64,000 nt of DNA from positions 12,650-76,649 of the forward strand of contig NZ_JAHAIF010000009.1 in assembly GCF_018372875.1 (NCBI RefSeq), in the 5' to 3' direction. Shown one piece after another: positions 33,702 to 41,873 of this stretch. The notes beneath the pieces were generated by a model. The model saw only the letters and a program-made list of their open reading frames with translations. It did not search any database and was not told the origin of the DNA. Both the position numbers and the translations under genes were made by a program. Origin of the DNA: Clostridium sp. (GTDB lineage Bacteria; Bacillota; Clostridia; Clostridiales; Clostridiaceae). Position 1 is the first letter of the stretch, and every line of letters starts with the position of its first letter.

Positions 33702-34298
33702 TTATCTTCTTTTATTTAATTTAAATAAAGCTAAACATACAGGTACCACAATCATAACGGCTACTATACATTCTGGAATTCCGTTAGATACTGCAATAGT
33801 TCCTAATGCACCTGCAACAGCTGTTGAACTAATTTCTTTTAAAGCTGCAAACTGTTCCATAGCAAGTATATATGTTAATCCTAAAACACCAGCTGTATTG
33901 GTAATTGTACCAGCTATAGCAGATAGAATTAGACCTAACTTTTCTTTATTAAACCTTTCTTTTATTATTTTGAAAACATAATAAGATACAATACCAATTA
34001 AAACTCTTGGAATTATTGCTATTATTGGATTCATAAATATTGGTGACAAAAGTACTGGTTGAGTCATATTTAGATACATAGAAAATATACCAAATATTAA
34101 GCCAACAATTCCACCAACAATAGGTCCTTCAACAATCCCACCAATTATTACAGGTAAATGTTGAATAGTAACTTTCATCCAAGGTGTTGGAATCATACCA
34201 AAACCTGTAAGTCCCATAAATATTGATATTCCTGAAAGCATACCAATGATAACTAACTGTCTAGTTCCAAATTTTTTATTTACATACGATCTTTCCAT
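33702..34298 (-). CDS. ECF transporter S component (vitamin uptake, substrate unassigned)
   Basis: A 198-residue membrane protein with six hydrophobic segments. It matches the ECF S-component family: an RQLVIIGMLSGISIFMGLT first helix, a QHLPVIIGGIVEGPIVGGIV loop-helix and a PRVLIGIVSYYVFK segment. S components bind a vitamin or metabolite and share a common energising module (EcfA-A'-T) encoded elsewhere. The sequence has the general look of PanT-like pantothenate proteins, but that is a weak impression. GGGGGA precedes the ATG. The leader of about 100 bases between promoter and start is long enough for a regulatory RNA, but none was recognised. Confidence 0.82.
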   Translation of the reverse strand: MERSYVNKKFGTRQLVIIGMLSGISIFMGLTGFGMIPTPWMKVTIQHLPVIIGGIVEGPIVGGIVGLIFGIFSMYLNMTQPVLLSPIFMNPIIAIIPRVLIGIVSYYVFKIIKERFNKEKLGLILSAIAGTITNTAGVLGLTYILAMEQFAALKEISSTAVAGALGTIAVSNGIPECIVAVMIVVPVCLALFKLNKRR

Positions 34299-34395
34299 TT
34301 TAATTCCCCCGTTCTTATTCCTTTTGGATATAATTCGGCAAATAGTAAGTATAGATTTAATGTTCAGTTTCCTAAAAAGAATACCGACGATTTTA

Positions 34396-34423
34396 ATTTT
34401 AGCACGATATATAAATTTTGCAA
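34396..34423 (-). promoter_or_regulatory. Putative promoter of the ECF S-component gene
   Basis: Minus strand TTGCAA (34423-34418) and TAAAAT (34401-34396), 16-base spacer. Leaves an untranslated leader of roughly 90-100 bases. Confidence 0.45.
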
Positions 34424-34563
34424 TACAGTTTTGTTAATTTATTAACAAAAAATGAAAAAGTAGGATTTTATTTAAGGTGAAGACAATAAAAGGCATTATC
34501 ATTATTGAATTGCATTAAGGTCTGTTATACAATGAATATAACAGAAATTAGGGTGGTGAAAAA

Positions 34564-34941
34564 ATGTTTCTAAGAATTGATTTAGAGTCAGAAGAACCTA
34601 TTTATCTTCAAATAAGAAATGAAGTAATTAAAGGAATAGCTAAAGGAGAAATAGTAGAGGGAGATGAACTTCCTTCAGTTAGAGCTTTAGCAGAAGAAAT
34701 TGGAGTTAATATGCATACAGTAAATAAAAGCTATGCACTTTTGAAGGAAGATGGATATGTAAGAATGGATAGAAGAAAAGGTGCAGTGATTTCTTTTTCT
34801 TTAGATGATAGTAATAGAAAGTTTATAAGAAATATGGAAAAGGATATGGAGTTAATGGTAGCTCAATGTATAAATAGAGGAATAAGTGAAGAAGAAGCGA
34901 AGAAAAACATAGAAGAATTATTTAAAAAGTTTAATTCTTAG
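34564..34941 (+). CDS. GntR-family regulator, YtrA subfamily
   Basis: A 125-residue repressor type: a winged helix (about 8-75: PIYLQIRNEVIKGIAKGEI, ELPSVRALAEEIGVNMHTVN and GYVRMDRRKGAVI) and only a short helical C-terminal tail for dimerisation, as in YtrA. Such proteins usually control the membrane-protein or ABC genes directly behind them; here the DUF1648 membrane protein follows immediately. A GGTGG-type ribosome site precedes the ATG. Confidence 0.9.
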   Translation: MFLRIDLESEEPIYLQIRNEVIKGIAKGEIVEGDELPSVRALAEEIGVNMHTVNKSYALLKEDGYVRMDRRKGAVISFSLDDSNRKFIRNMEKDMELMVAQCINRGISEEEAKKNIEELFKKFNS

Positions 34942-34954
34942 GGTGGTGATATTG

Positions 34955-36103
34955 ATGGATTTATTTATAGAATATTTAACTTTAATTTTAGTAGTAGGTT
35001 TGTTATTTTTTCAAGGGCTTTTTGTTGAGAAGTTTTCTAATAACGGAATAATATATGGAATTAGAGTTCCAGAAGAATATAAGAACTTAGAGGAAATAAA
35101 TTATATTAAGAAAAGGTATAGAAAAAGATATTTATTTACAATGATTATTTTATGCTCTATTTTATTTTCTATAATTTATATATATGATAAGGCTTTTTTG
35201 CTATGTTTGGGAATTATAATATTTTTAGCAACTAATTATACTATTTATTATTTCTCATGGAAAGAAATGAAAGAATTAAAAAGAAAATTTGATTTTAATT
35301 CTTCTGGAAATAATATATTAGTAGTTGATATGAATATAAAAAATAAAGATATGAAAACTAATGAACCCTTATCAATAAAGTATTATTGGATATACGGAAT
35401 AATTATTTTAATAACTTTACTTTTGACATTAGTATTTTATAAGGATTTACCAGATACTTTTGCAACACATTTCAATGGAAAAGGTATTGCTGATGGTTTT
35501 GCTGTTAAAGGTACATTAAATGGGTACTTAGGGGTATTGTCTCTTCCATTAACTCAAATAGGAATGACAATAATGTTTATATTTCTTCATAGGTATACTA
35601 TAAGTTCTAAGAAAATAATAAATAGTGGAACTGCTAAGGGAACATTGGAACAGCAAAATAAGTTTAGAAGATATGTAGGGCTATTTTTATATGTAATGGG
35701 ACTTGAGACAATAATAATGTTTTTTGCTATGCAAATTGCTATATTAAAAGGATTAGAAATAAAATTAATTGTAGGTGTATTTGGAGTGTTAACATCCTTA
35801 ATAGGCATTATAGGAGTAGGTATATTAATATATATTGGTCAAGGTGGAAAAAATATAAAGGTTAAAGATGAGGGAGAAATAATTTATAGAGATGATGATA
35901 GATTCTATAAGATAGGATTGTTTTATTATAATAAGCAAGATCCAGCTATTATGATACAAAAGAGAGTTGGAATTGGGTATGATTTAAATTATGGAAATCC
36001 AATATCAAAAATATTAGCCATAGTAGTAGGAATAATTCTTATTGGTACTGTGGTTTGTTTATTTATTAATGATCAAAGCATAATAGAAAGCTTTATGAAT
36101 TAG
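34955..36103 (+). CDS. DUF1648/DUF5808 membrane protein
   Basis: A 382-residue polytopic protein with about eight membrane segments. The middle holds a DUF1648 motif (LPDTFATHFNGKGIADGF, about residues 170-187), and the cytoplasmic C-terminal part has DDRFYKIGLFYYNKQDP, typical of DUF5808. Such proteins occur beside YtrA-type GntR regulators in Firmicutes (SdpI-like immunity proteins also carry DUF1648), so a role in envelope stress or antimicrobial-peptide resistance is plausible but not shown. Two upstream GTG codons are part of the ribosome site; ATG 34955 is preferred. Confidence 0.78.
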   Translation: MDLFIEYLTLILVVGLLFFQGLFVEKFSNNGIIYGIRVPEEYKNLEEINYIKKRYRKRYLFTMIILCSILFSIIYIYDKAFLLCLGIIIFLATNYTIYYFSWKEMKELKRKFDFNSSGNNILVVDMNIKNKDMKTNEPLSIKYYWIYGIIILITLLLTLVFYKDLPDTFATHFNGKGIADGFAVKGTLNGYLGVLSLPLTQIGMTIMFIFLHRYTISSKKIINSGTAKGTLEQQNKFRRYVGLFLYVMGLETIIMFFAMQIAILKGLEIKLIVGVFGVLTSLIGIIGVGILIYIGQGGKNIKVKDEGEIIYRDDDRFYKIGLFYYNKQDPAIMIQKRVGIGYDLNYGNPISKILAIVVGIILIGTVVCLFINDQSIIESFMN

Positions 36104-36119
36104 AGAGGATGATAAGTTT

Positions 36120-37064
36120 TTGGGAAGCGGATACACAATAAAGGTCTATCCAGAAAAGTCCTGGAGTATATCTAAGATGAAGGTAATGGAGAACTGTTAT
36201 AGGGAGTATTATTATACATATTATGGGGCACATAATGGGTGGATAGATAATGCTACAGATGAACAAAAAGTTGCTTGGAGATTAAAGAAGTTAACGAATA
36301 TATGGTTAATGTTTGGAGATAAACTTCATGATGTTATAAAGAAAACAATTAAAAATAAACATAATTTAAATATAACTCCTAATTACTTAAAGGAGTATAT
36401 GAGGAAAGTTTTAAACCATGGAGTAAAGGAAAGTTTAGAAAAGTATAGGGATGGAGTATGGGATGACTATCCTAGGGGAGAAATGCTTCAAGAGTATTAT
36501 TATGGTGATAAACTTGATGAGGAAAGTGTTAACGAGGTAAAAAGAAGAATAGAATTATGTATAGACGGATTTTTTAATTCAAAAAGTTATAAAGATATTT
36601 TAAAGGAAAAGTCTATACTATTAGAAGTAGATGAAGGCAACTTTGATTATATATTTATACATGGTGTAAAAGTATTTGCTTTAATTGATATGCTTTATAT
36701 TAATGAAGATGGGTATTATGTTATAACAGATTGGAAGACAGGAAAAATAGGAGAGCATGATAGAGAGCAGCTTCTAGTTTATGTGATTTATGTAATGGAA
36801 AAGTATAATGTTTCCTTAGATAAAATTAAAGGAAGAGTAGAATACTTATTACTAGGAGAAAGTGCAGATTATACATTTAATGAAGAGGATTTAGTAAATA
36901 TTAATAATAGAATAGAGCTAGATTTAAATGTTATAGATGCCTTTTTAATAGACAAAAAATTAAATCAACCAAGGGATAAAGAGTACTTTAGAAAATGTGA
37001 TTCTTTAAATAAGTGTAAAAAGTGTAGATTTAAAAAGTTATGTATTAATGAAGAGGTGTTTTAG
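36120..37064 (+). CDS. PD-(D/E)XK nuclease with predicted iron-sulfur cluster (RecB/Cas4/AddB-like)
   Basis: A 314-residue protein with the features of RecB-family nucleases: a SWSISKMKVMENCYREYYY start, His70 (GDKLHDVIK), Asp190 (ALIDMLY), Asp204-Trp-Lys206 (ITDWKTGK) and Gln217 followed by Tyr (REQLLVY). Cys26 near the N-terminus and Cys299, Cys302 and Cys308 near the C-terminus (KCKKCRFKKLC) form the split four-Cys pattern that holds a [4Fe-4S] cluster in AddB and Cas4. It acts on DNA ends in its relatives. The start is TTG, 12 bases after AGAGG; an out-of-frame ATG at 36109 opens only ten codons. There is no cas gene or CRISPR nearby. Confidence 0.82.
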   Translation: MGSGYTIKVYPEKSWSISKMKVMENCYREYYYTYYGAHNGWIDNATDEQKVAWRLKKLTNIWLMFGDKLHDVIKKTIKNKHNLNITPNYLKEYMRKVLNHGVKESLEKYRDGVWDDYPRGEMLQEYYYGDKLDEESVNEVKRRIELCIDGFFNSKSYKDILKEKSILLEVDEGNFDYIFIHGVKVFALIDMLYINEDGYYVITDWKTGKIGEHDREQLLVYVIYVMEKYNVSLDKIKGRVEYLLLGESADYTFNEEDLVNINNRIELDLNVIDAFLIDKKLNQPRDKEYFRKCDSLNKCKKCRFKKLCINEEVF

Positions 37065-37066
37065 TT

Positions 37067-37621
37067 ATGAAATTAGAGAGTATAGAACAGTTAGAAGACA
37101 CAAAGTATTTAAATATGTATAAACTTAAACTAATTAATAAGGTTGGAAACATTAAAGATTATTTTATGGTAAGTAGACGCAAAAAGGAAGATCTAATCTG
37201 CCTTACAAAAGATCATTCGAAGTGTGATGGAGTTATGATACTTCCTATAACTGAGAATGAAGAGGTTATAATTTTAAAACAATATAGACCAGTTATAGAT
37301 GATTATTTATATGAATTACCAGCTGGAATTGTTGATCCAGGTGAAACAATTGAAGAAGCAGCTAGAAGAGAATTATTTGAGGAAACAGGATTAAAGTGCA
37401 AGAGTTATGAACTAATATTAAAACCAAGTTATTCATCTGTTGGAATTACAGATGAGACTACTGCTGTTGTGAAAATGATAGTAGAAGGAGAAATAAGTAA
37501 GGATAACTTAGAGGAAAATGAAGAGATTGAAGTTCTAAAGATAAAAAAGGAAGAAATAAAAGACTTTGTGGAAAAACATAATTTTTCTATAAAGGGAGCG
37601 TTAGTATTATTAGGACTTTAA
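37067..37621 (+). CDS. NUDIX hydrolase (ADP-ribose pyrophosphatase type)
   Basis: A 184-residue hydrolase. The Nudix box is GIVDPGETIEEAARRELFEE then TG (about residues 86-107), matching GX5EX7REUXEEXGU. PSYSSVGITDETTAVV downstream fits the ADP-sugar pyrophosphatase group, which cleaves ADP-ribose to AMP and ribose-5-phosphate. It starts two bases after the nuclease stop, with AGAGGTG inside that gene, so the two are translated together. Confidence 0.9.
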   Translation: MKLESIEQLEDTKYLNMYKLKLINKVGNIKDYFMVSRRKKEDLICLTKDHSKCDGVMILPITENEEVIILKQYRPVIDDYLYELPAGIVDPGETIEEAARRELFEETGLKCKSYELILKPSYSSVGITDETTAVVKMIVEGEISKDNLEENEEIEVLKIKKEEIKDFVEKHNFSIKGALVLLGL

Positions 37622-37647
37622 ATGGGAAAAGTTAATAAAATTGTACA

Positions 37648-37678
37648 GAGAGATTGCTTAAGCAGTCTCTTTTTATTA
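37648..37678 (+). terminator. Terminator of the nuclease-NUDIX transcript
   Basis: AGAGATTGC / GCAGTCTCT (one wobble) with TTTTTATT after it. Confidence 0.75.
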
Positions 37679-37679
37679 A

Positions 37680-37763
37680 GATCCAGCAATAATAAATTAT
37701 GCTCCAGAAGGGGATACTGAAACTGAATGTATTGATTATGGAAAACAAATTGCAAAGTTATAA
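37680..37763 (+). pseudogene. C-terminal remnant of a flavodoxin
   Basis: A 26-codon in-frame tail ends at TAA and reads PAIINYAPEGDTETECIDYG followed by KQIAKL. This fits the last strand and helix of clostridial flavodoxins as I recall them (P-x-I-V-x-N-x-P-D-x-x-E-x-x-C-I-E-F-G-K-K-I-A). The frame is closed upstream by a stop next to the preceding terminator, so the FMN-binding parts are gone. The next gene, DUF3793, is commonly found next to flavodoxin genes in clostridia, so this was probably a flavodoxin-DUF3793 pair. Confidence 0.6.
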
Positions 37764-37781
37764 TTTTTACGGAGGAAGATA

Positions 37782-38408
37782 ATGACTAAAAAACTAAACA
37801 ACTTTTTTAAATTACTAAATAATTTAAATGGTAAAGAATATATAGAAATGCTTATTTCTTACACTGTTTCACTAATAATTGCTAGATTAAAGCCTTCAAT
37901 AACTTTAAATTTAGCTAAGAGTAATAATAAAAATACTTACGGATTGTGGAAGGAATATGGCGAAGATTATTTAGAGAGTTTAGGAATAAAGTTTATAAAG
38001 TTAAGAGAGTCAGAAAAGTCTTTAGTAATTTTAATATATGATCTTGAATTATTAGAAACATTTATAAATATTCCTAAAAATAAAAACTTCCTTATGTCTT
38101 TAGGGTATCCAAATAAATTTTCTGTAGAAGAAGCATTAGAAATTTTACAAGTAAGATATGAACTATATAATTGTCCACATGAATTAGGAATTTTTTTGGG
38201 GTTTCCATTAGAAGATGTTAAAGATTTTATGACTTGCTCTGACAAAAAGTGTTTAGCTTGTGGTTATTGGAAAGTTTATAATCAATGCAATAAAGCAAAA
38301 AGAATTTTCAACCTATTTGATAGAGTTAAAGAAGAGGCTTTAGATAATATATTAGATGGACATAGACAGTGTATATTATCTAATAATTTAAAGAATAAAT
38401 TTGAATAA
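37782..38408 (+). CDS. DUF3793 family protein
   Basis: A 208-residue protein with the DUF3793 features: an N-terminal helical part (SYTVSLIIARLKPSITLNL), the CPHELGIFLGFPLEDVKDFM core (about residues 131-150), and GYWKVYNQCNKAKRIFNLFD. The conserved Cys-Pro-His-Glu, together with Cys residues nearby (CSDKKCLACGYW), suggests metal or haem/iron biology; the family often lies with flavodoxin or iron-related genes, but its activity is unknown. GGAGGAAG precedes the ATG. It sits directly after the flavodoxin remnant. Confidence 0.85.
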   Translation: MTKKLNNFFKLLNNLNGKEYIEMLISYTVSLIIARLKPSITLNLAKSNNKNTYGLWKEYGEDYLESLGIKFIKLRESEKSLVILIYDLELLETFINIPKNKNFLMSLGYPNKFSVEEALEILQVRYELYNCPHELGIFLGFPLEDVKDFMTCSDKKCLACGYWKVYNQCNKAKRIFNLFDRVKEEALDNILDGHRQCILSNNLKNKFE

Positions 38409-38469
38409 CATCAAAAATTAATTTTAAATTAAAACATACAAAAAAATTATTTTGTATACTTTTCTCTAT

Positions 38470-38503
38470 AGAAGAGTCCTTTCGTAAGGATTCTTCTTTT
38501 TTG
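38470..38503 (+). terminator. Terminator of the DUF3793 gene
   Basis: AGAAGAGTCCTT-TCGT-AAGGATTCTTCT followed by T5. Confidence 0.85.
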
Positions 38504-38565
38504 TCATTATAAGCATTTATTTCTATATAGACATTGTGCTAGTTATTATTTGGAAAAAACTTTCT

Positions 38566-38613
38566 GTGTATCATTTACATACACTTGTATTCAAAATAGC
38601 TACATGATATTAT
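38566..38613 (+). promoter_or_regulatory. Promoter of thrC-thrB-ACT with an adjacent inverted repeat
   Basis: TTGTAT (38585-38590) and TATTAT (38608-38613) with a 17-base spacer. Just upstream is GTGTAT-N7-ATACAC (38566-38584), a possible operator touching the -35 box. Confidence 0.5.
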
Positions 38614-38663
38614 ACTATAAAAGGAATGTGTGACAAAAAATGAAAAATATTTGGGGTGATTAA

Positions 38664-40118
38664 ATGAAATTTCAAAGTACAAGAGGGCTAGAAAGAGATG
38701 TAAAATCTGCAGAATGTATTATAAGAGGGATTGCAAAGGACGGGGGGCTATTCGTTCCAGATTCATTTCCTAATTTATATGAAACTATAAAAAAGAACAA
38801 GGGATTATCTTATGAAGAATTGGCTTTTAAAATAATAAAAGAATTCTTTACAGATATAGATGAAAATGAGTTAAGGGAAGCTATTGATGAGGCTTACAAT
38901 AATAGATTTAAACCAGAGTTAAACAAGAGTTATCTTGAACTTTATCATGGACCAACTTGTGCTTTTAAGGATGCAGCATTACTATTTCTTCCACAAATAA
39001 TGAAAAGAGCAAAGAAGTCTCTAGGAGTAAATGAGGAAATAGTGATATTAACAGCTACTTCAGGGGATACTGGTAAGGCTGCTTTAGAAGGTTTTAGTAG
39101 TGTAGATGGATTTAAGGTGGTTGTTTATTATCCTAAAAATGGTGTAAGTACTATTCAGGAGAGACAAATGGCAACACAAGAAGGGGATAATGTAAAAGTA
39201 TTTGGAATAAAGGGTAACTTTGATAATGCACAGACTGGGGTAAAAAAGATATTTGGAGATGAAAGGTTAAAAGAAGAATTAAAAAAGAATGGATATATCT
39301 TATCTTCAGCTAACTCTATAAATATAGGGAGATTAGTTCCTCAAATTGTTTATTATTTTTATGGATATTTTAAACTAATAGAGCAAGGTAAGATTAAAGA
39401 GGATGAGGAAATAAATGTAGTAGTACCTACAGGAAACTTTGGAAATATATTGGCTTCTTACTACGGGAAGCAAATGGGATTACCAATAAATAAGTTTATA
39501 TGTGCATCTAATGAAAATAAGGTTTTAACAGACTTTTTTCAAACTGGTGTTTATGATAAGAGAAGAGAGCTTATTTTAACTCAATCTCCTTCAATGGATA
39601 TTTTAGTATCTTCAAATCTAGAAAGATTACTATATGAAGGTAGTGGAAGAGATGGAGAAGAAATAAAAGCATTAATGGACGGACTTATGGCTAATGGAGT
39701 ATATGAAGTGTCTTCAAAAGTTAGAGAATTCTTAAAAGAGTTTTATGGAAACTTTGCTACAGAAGAAGAGGTTCATAACACAATTAAGAATGTATATGAA
39801 AAAGAAAATTATCTAATGGATACTCATACTGCTGTAGGAAAGACTGTATGGGAAAAATATAAGAATGAAACAGGCGATGACAGAGAAGTTTTAATTGCTT
39901 CAACTGCTAGTCCTTATAAATTCCCAGTTAGTATTTGTAATGCATTAGGTATAGATATAAGTAACGTAGATGATTTTGGAGTTTTAAAGGAATTAAATAA
40001 AGCAACAAATGTAGATATACCTAGAAGTCTAAAAGGTTTAGATAAGAAAGAAATTCTTCATAATGAAGTTTGGGATAAGGATGAAATGTTAGATGCCTTA
40101 TTATTTTTCTTGAAGTAG
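38664..40118 (+). CDS. thrC: Threonine synthase
   Basis: A 484-residue PLP enzyme converting O-phosphohomoserine to threonine. It is the longer (E. coli/yeast-like) class, starting MKFQSTRGLERDVKSAECII. The cofactor lysine is in TCAFKDAALLFLP (about residues 100-112), with the phosphate loop TATSGDTGKAALE, and SANSINIGRLVPQ later. GGGGTGA precedes the ATG. First gene of the threonine operon; homoserine dehydrogenase and aspartokinase are not in this window. Confidence 0.95.
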   Translation: MKFQSTRGLERDVKSAECIIRGIAKDGGLFVPDSFPNLYETIKKNKGLSYEELAFKIIKEFFTDIDENELREAIDEAYNNRFKPELNKSYLELYHGPTCAFKDAALLFLPQIMKRAKKSLGVNEEIVILTATSGDTGKAALEGFSSVDGFKVVVYYPKNGVSTIQERQMATQEGDNVKVFGIKGNFDNAQTGVKKIFGDERLKEELKKNGYILSSANSINIGRLVPQIVYYFYGYFKLIEQGKIKEDEEINVVVPTGNFGNILASYYGKQMGLPINKFICASNENKVLTDFFQTGVYDKRRELILTQSPSMDILVSSNLERLLYEGSGRDGEEIKALMDGLMANGVYEVSSKVREFLKEFYGNFATEEEVHNTIKNVYEKENYLMDTHTAVGKTVWEKYKNETGDDREVLIASTASPYKFPVSICNALGIDISNVDDFGVLKELNKATNVDIPRSLKGLDKKEILHNEVWDKDEMLDALLFFLK

Positions 40119-40129
40119 AGGGGATAAGA

Positions 40130-41026
40130 ATGATTAGGGTAAGAGTGCCTGCAACATCCGCTAATATGGGACCAGGATTTGATTCTATAGGAATTGCAGT
40201 AGAATTATATAATGAATTTGGATTTGAAGAAATAGAGAGTGGTTTAAAGTTTAATGGAGTACCAGAAGAATTTTGTAATGAAAATAATATAGTTTATGAA
40301 GCTATGATGTTTTGCTTTAATAAAGGAAAATATAATCCAAAAGGTTTAGAAATAAGCACAATTAAGCAAGATATTCCTATTTCTAGAGGCTTGGGAAGTA
40401 GTTCTAGTTGTATAGTTGCTGGTCTTATTGGTGCAAATGCAATAATGGGAAACAAGTTTTCTAAAGATGATATATTACAAATGGCTGTAGAAATAGAAGG
40501 ACATCCTGATAATGTTGCACCTGCTGTTTTAGGTGGAATGGTAGTTGCTATAATGGAAGGTGGTAGGGTATACTATGATATGGTGAAGGTTCAAGAACAT
40601 ATTAAGTTTGTTCCTATAATACCTGATTTTAGACTTTCAACTAAGGATGCTAGAGTGGTTTTACCTAAGGAAATATCCTTAAAAGATGGCATATATAATG
40701 TGAGTAGAGCGTCTCTAATGGTAACTGCATTAACTAACGGAAATCATGATTTATTAAAGTATGCATGTAGGGATGTTTTTCATGAAAATTATAGGAGCAA
40801 GTTAATAAACGGTTTTTATGAAGTAAAAGAGGAATCAAATGGATTAGGTGCTTTAGCAACATATTTAAGTGGGGCGGGTCCAACAATAATGGCAATGATT
40901 TCTGATAAAAATGACAAGTTTAAAAGCCATATGGAGAAGTTTTTAGAGGTAAGGTCCTTAAATTGGGCTATTCATGAACTTTCTATAGACAAAAATGGTG
41001 CAATAATAATAGAGGGTGATAAATAG
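40130..41026 (+). CDS. thrB: Homoserine kinase
   Basis: A 298-residue GHMP kinase that phosphorylates homoserine, making the substrate of ThrC. GHMP motifs: VPATSANMGPGFDSIG at the N-terminus, the ATP loop PISRGLGSSSSCIVAG (about residues 84-99), and the C-terminal GAGPTIMAM-like motif (SGAGPTIMAM). GGGATAAG precedes the ATG, 11 bases after thrC. The last base of its stop codon is the first base of the next start. Confidence 0.95.
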   Translation: MIRVRVPATSANMGPGFDSIGIAVELYNEFGFEEIESGLKFNGVPEEFCNENNIVYEAMMFCFNKGKYNPKGLEISTIKQDIPISRGLGSSSSCIVAGLIGANAIMGNKFSKDDILQMAVEIEGHPDNVAPAVLGGMVVAIMEGGRVYYDMVKVQEHIKFVPIIPDFRLSTKDARVVLPKEISLKDGIYNVSRASLMVTALTNGNHDLLKYACRDVFHENYRSKLINGFYEVKEESNGLGALATYLSGAGPTIMAMISDKNDKFKSHMEKFLEVRSLNWAIHELSIDKNGAIIIEGDK

Positions 41027-41463
41027 TGGATGGAAATTATTTTGTAATTCATAAGAGGGTTTTACCTGAGGTATATGAAAAGGTGTTAAATGCTAAGAAG
41101 CTTATAAAAGATGGAAAAGTTAAAGAAGTAACAGAAGCTACTAAGATGGCTGGAATTAGTAGAAGTGTATATTATAAATATAAGGATTATATTTATGAGT
41201 TTTCTGAAAGTCCTCAGGGGAGGAAAGCTACATTCAATATAATGATAATTGATGGTAGAGGAATTCTATCTAAAATATTAAACTTCATTTCAGGTCAAGG
41301 GGGAAATATACTTACTATTAATCAAGGTATACCTCTTAATGGGTATGCATATATAAGCTTAACTATAGATATAAGTAACTTAGAAGGTGACATTACCTCG
41401 TTAATGGATGGAATAAGTAAAATAGAACAGGTAGAAAAAGTAGAGTTTATAGCAATGGAATAA
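41026..41463 (+). CDS. UPF0735 ACT-domain protein
   Basis: A 145-residue protein with an N-terminal helix-turn-helix-like half (TEATKMAGISRSVYYKYKDY) and a C-terminal ACT domain (about 70-145, RGILSKILNFISGQGGNILT). It is the PheB-like UPF0735 family found next to threonine genes in Firmicutes. The start is GTG, overlapping the thrB stop by one base (TAGTG). Probably an amino-acid-binding regulator of the threonine or aspartate pathway; no function has been shown from this sequence. Confidence 0.88.
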   Translation: MDGNYFVIHKRVLPEVYEKVLNAKKLIKDGKVKEVTEATKMAGISRSVYYKYKDYIYEFSESPQGRKATFNIMIIDGRGILSKILNFISGQGGNILTINQGIPLNGYAYISLTIDISNLEGDITSLMDGISKIEQVEKVEFIAME

Positions 41464-41465
41464 AC

Positions 41466-41511
41466 AAAAAAAGAAGATATTTTTACATGTAGGTAAATAT
41501 CTTCTTTTTTA
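41466..41511 (+). terminator. Terminator of the threonine operon
   Basis: AAGAAGATATTT and AAATATCTTCTT pair around a 12-base loop, followed by T6. Confidence 0.85.
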
Positions 41512-41538
41512 TTTATATATTTATAGGAAATGTAATGG

Positions 41539-41709
41539 CTAAATTTCTTTTTTTAAGTAGAAGTGATCTTTATCAGCAGCACAAAGCTCCCAGCCTTCTC
41601 TACCTAATGAATTTAGTTTTTCTAAAACTTTATTTTCTATTTCTTCTTCACTAAAAGTTGTTTTTAAATCAAATGAAATATGTTCAACTTTATATTCATA
41701 CATTTTCAT
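41539..41709 (-). CDS. Small DUF4177 family protein, 56 residues
   Basis: A short gene on the minus strand: it starts MKMYEYKVEHISF, has a central helix (SEEEIENKVLEKLNSLGREG) and the conserved G-W-E-L motif (GREGWELCAA) followed by a final strand HFYLKK. This is the DUF4177 pattern of small proteins of unknown function. GAGGTG lies six bases before the ATG, a good ribosome site. It is convergent with the threonine operon and divergent from the cysteine-desulfurase gene. Confidence 0.8.
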   Translation of the reverse strand: MKMYEYKVEHISFDLKTTFSEEEIENKVLEKLNSLGREGWELCAADKDHFYLKKEI

Positions 41710-41873
41710 ATAAAACACCTCATTATTAAGAATCTAAAATTAATTATACAACTGTTACCAAATAATTACAATGTGTAAATTTAAACTTGATGTAAAAAGG
41801 AGTTATATATTATACTAAGGTATTACTTGTAGAAATATAGATAATACTAAATTTAGTAGAAGAGGTGAGAAGT

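Noticed and set aside
36120-37064. Cas4 of a CRISPR system
   Set aside because: Cysteine and nuclease motifs are similar, but the protein is larger than typical Cas4 and there are no cas genes or repeats in the window.
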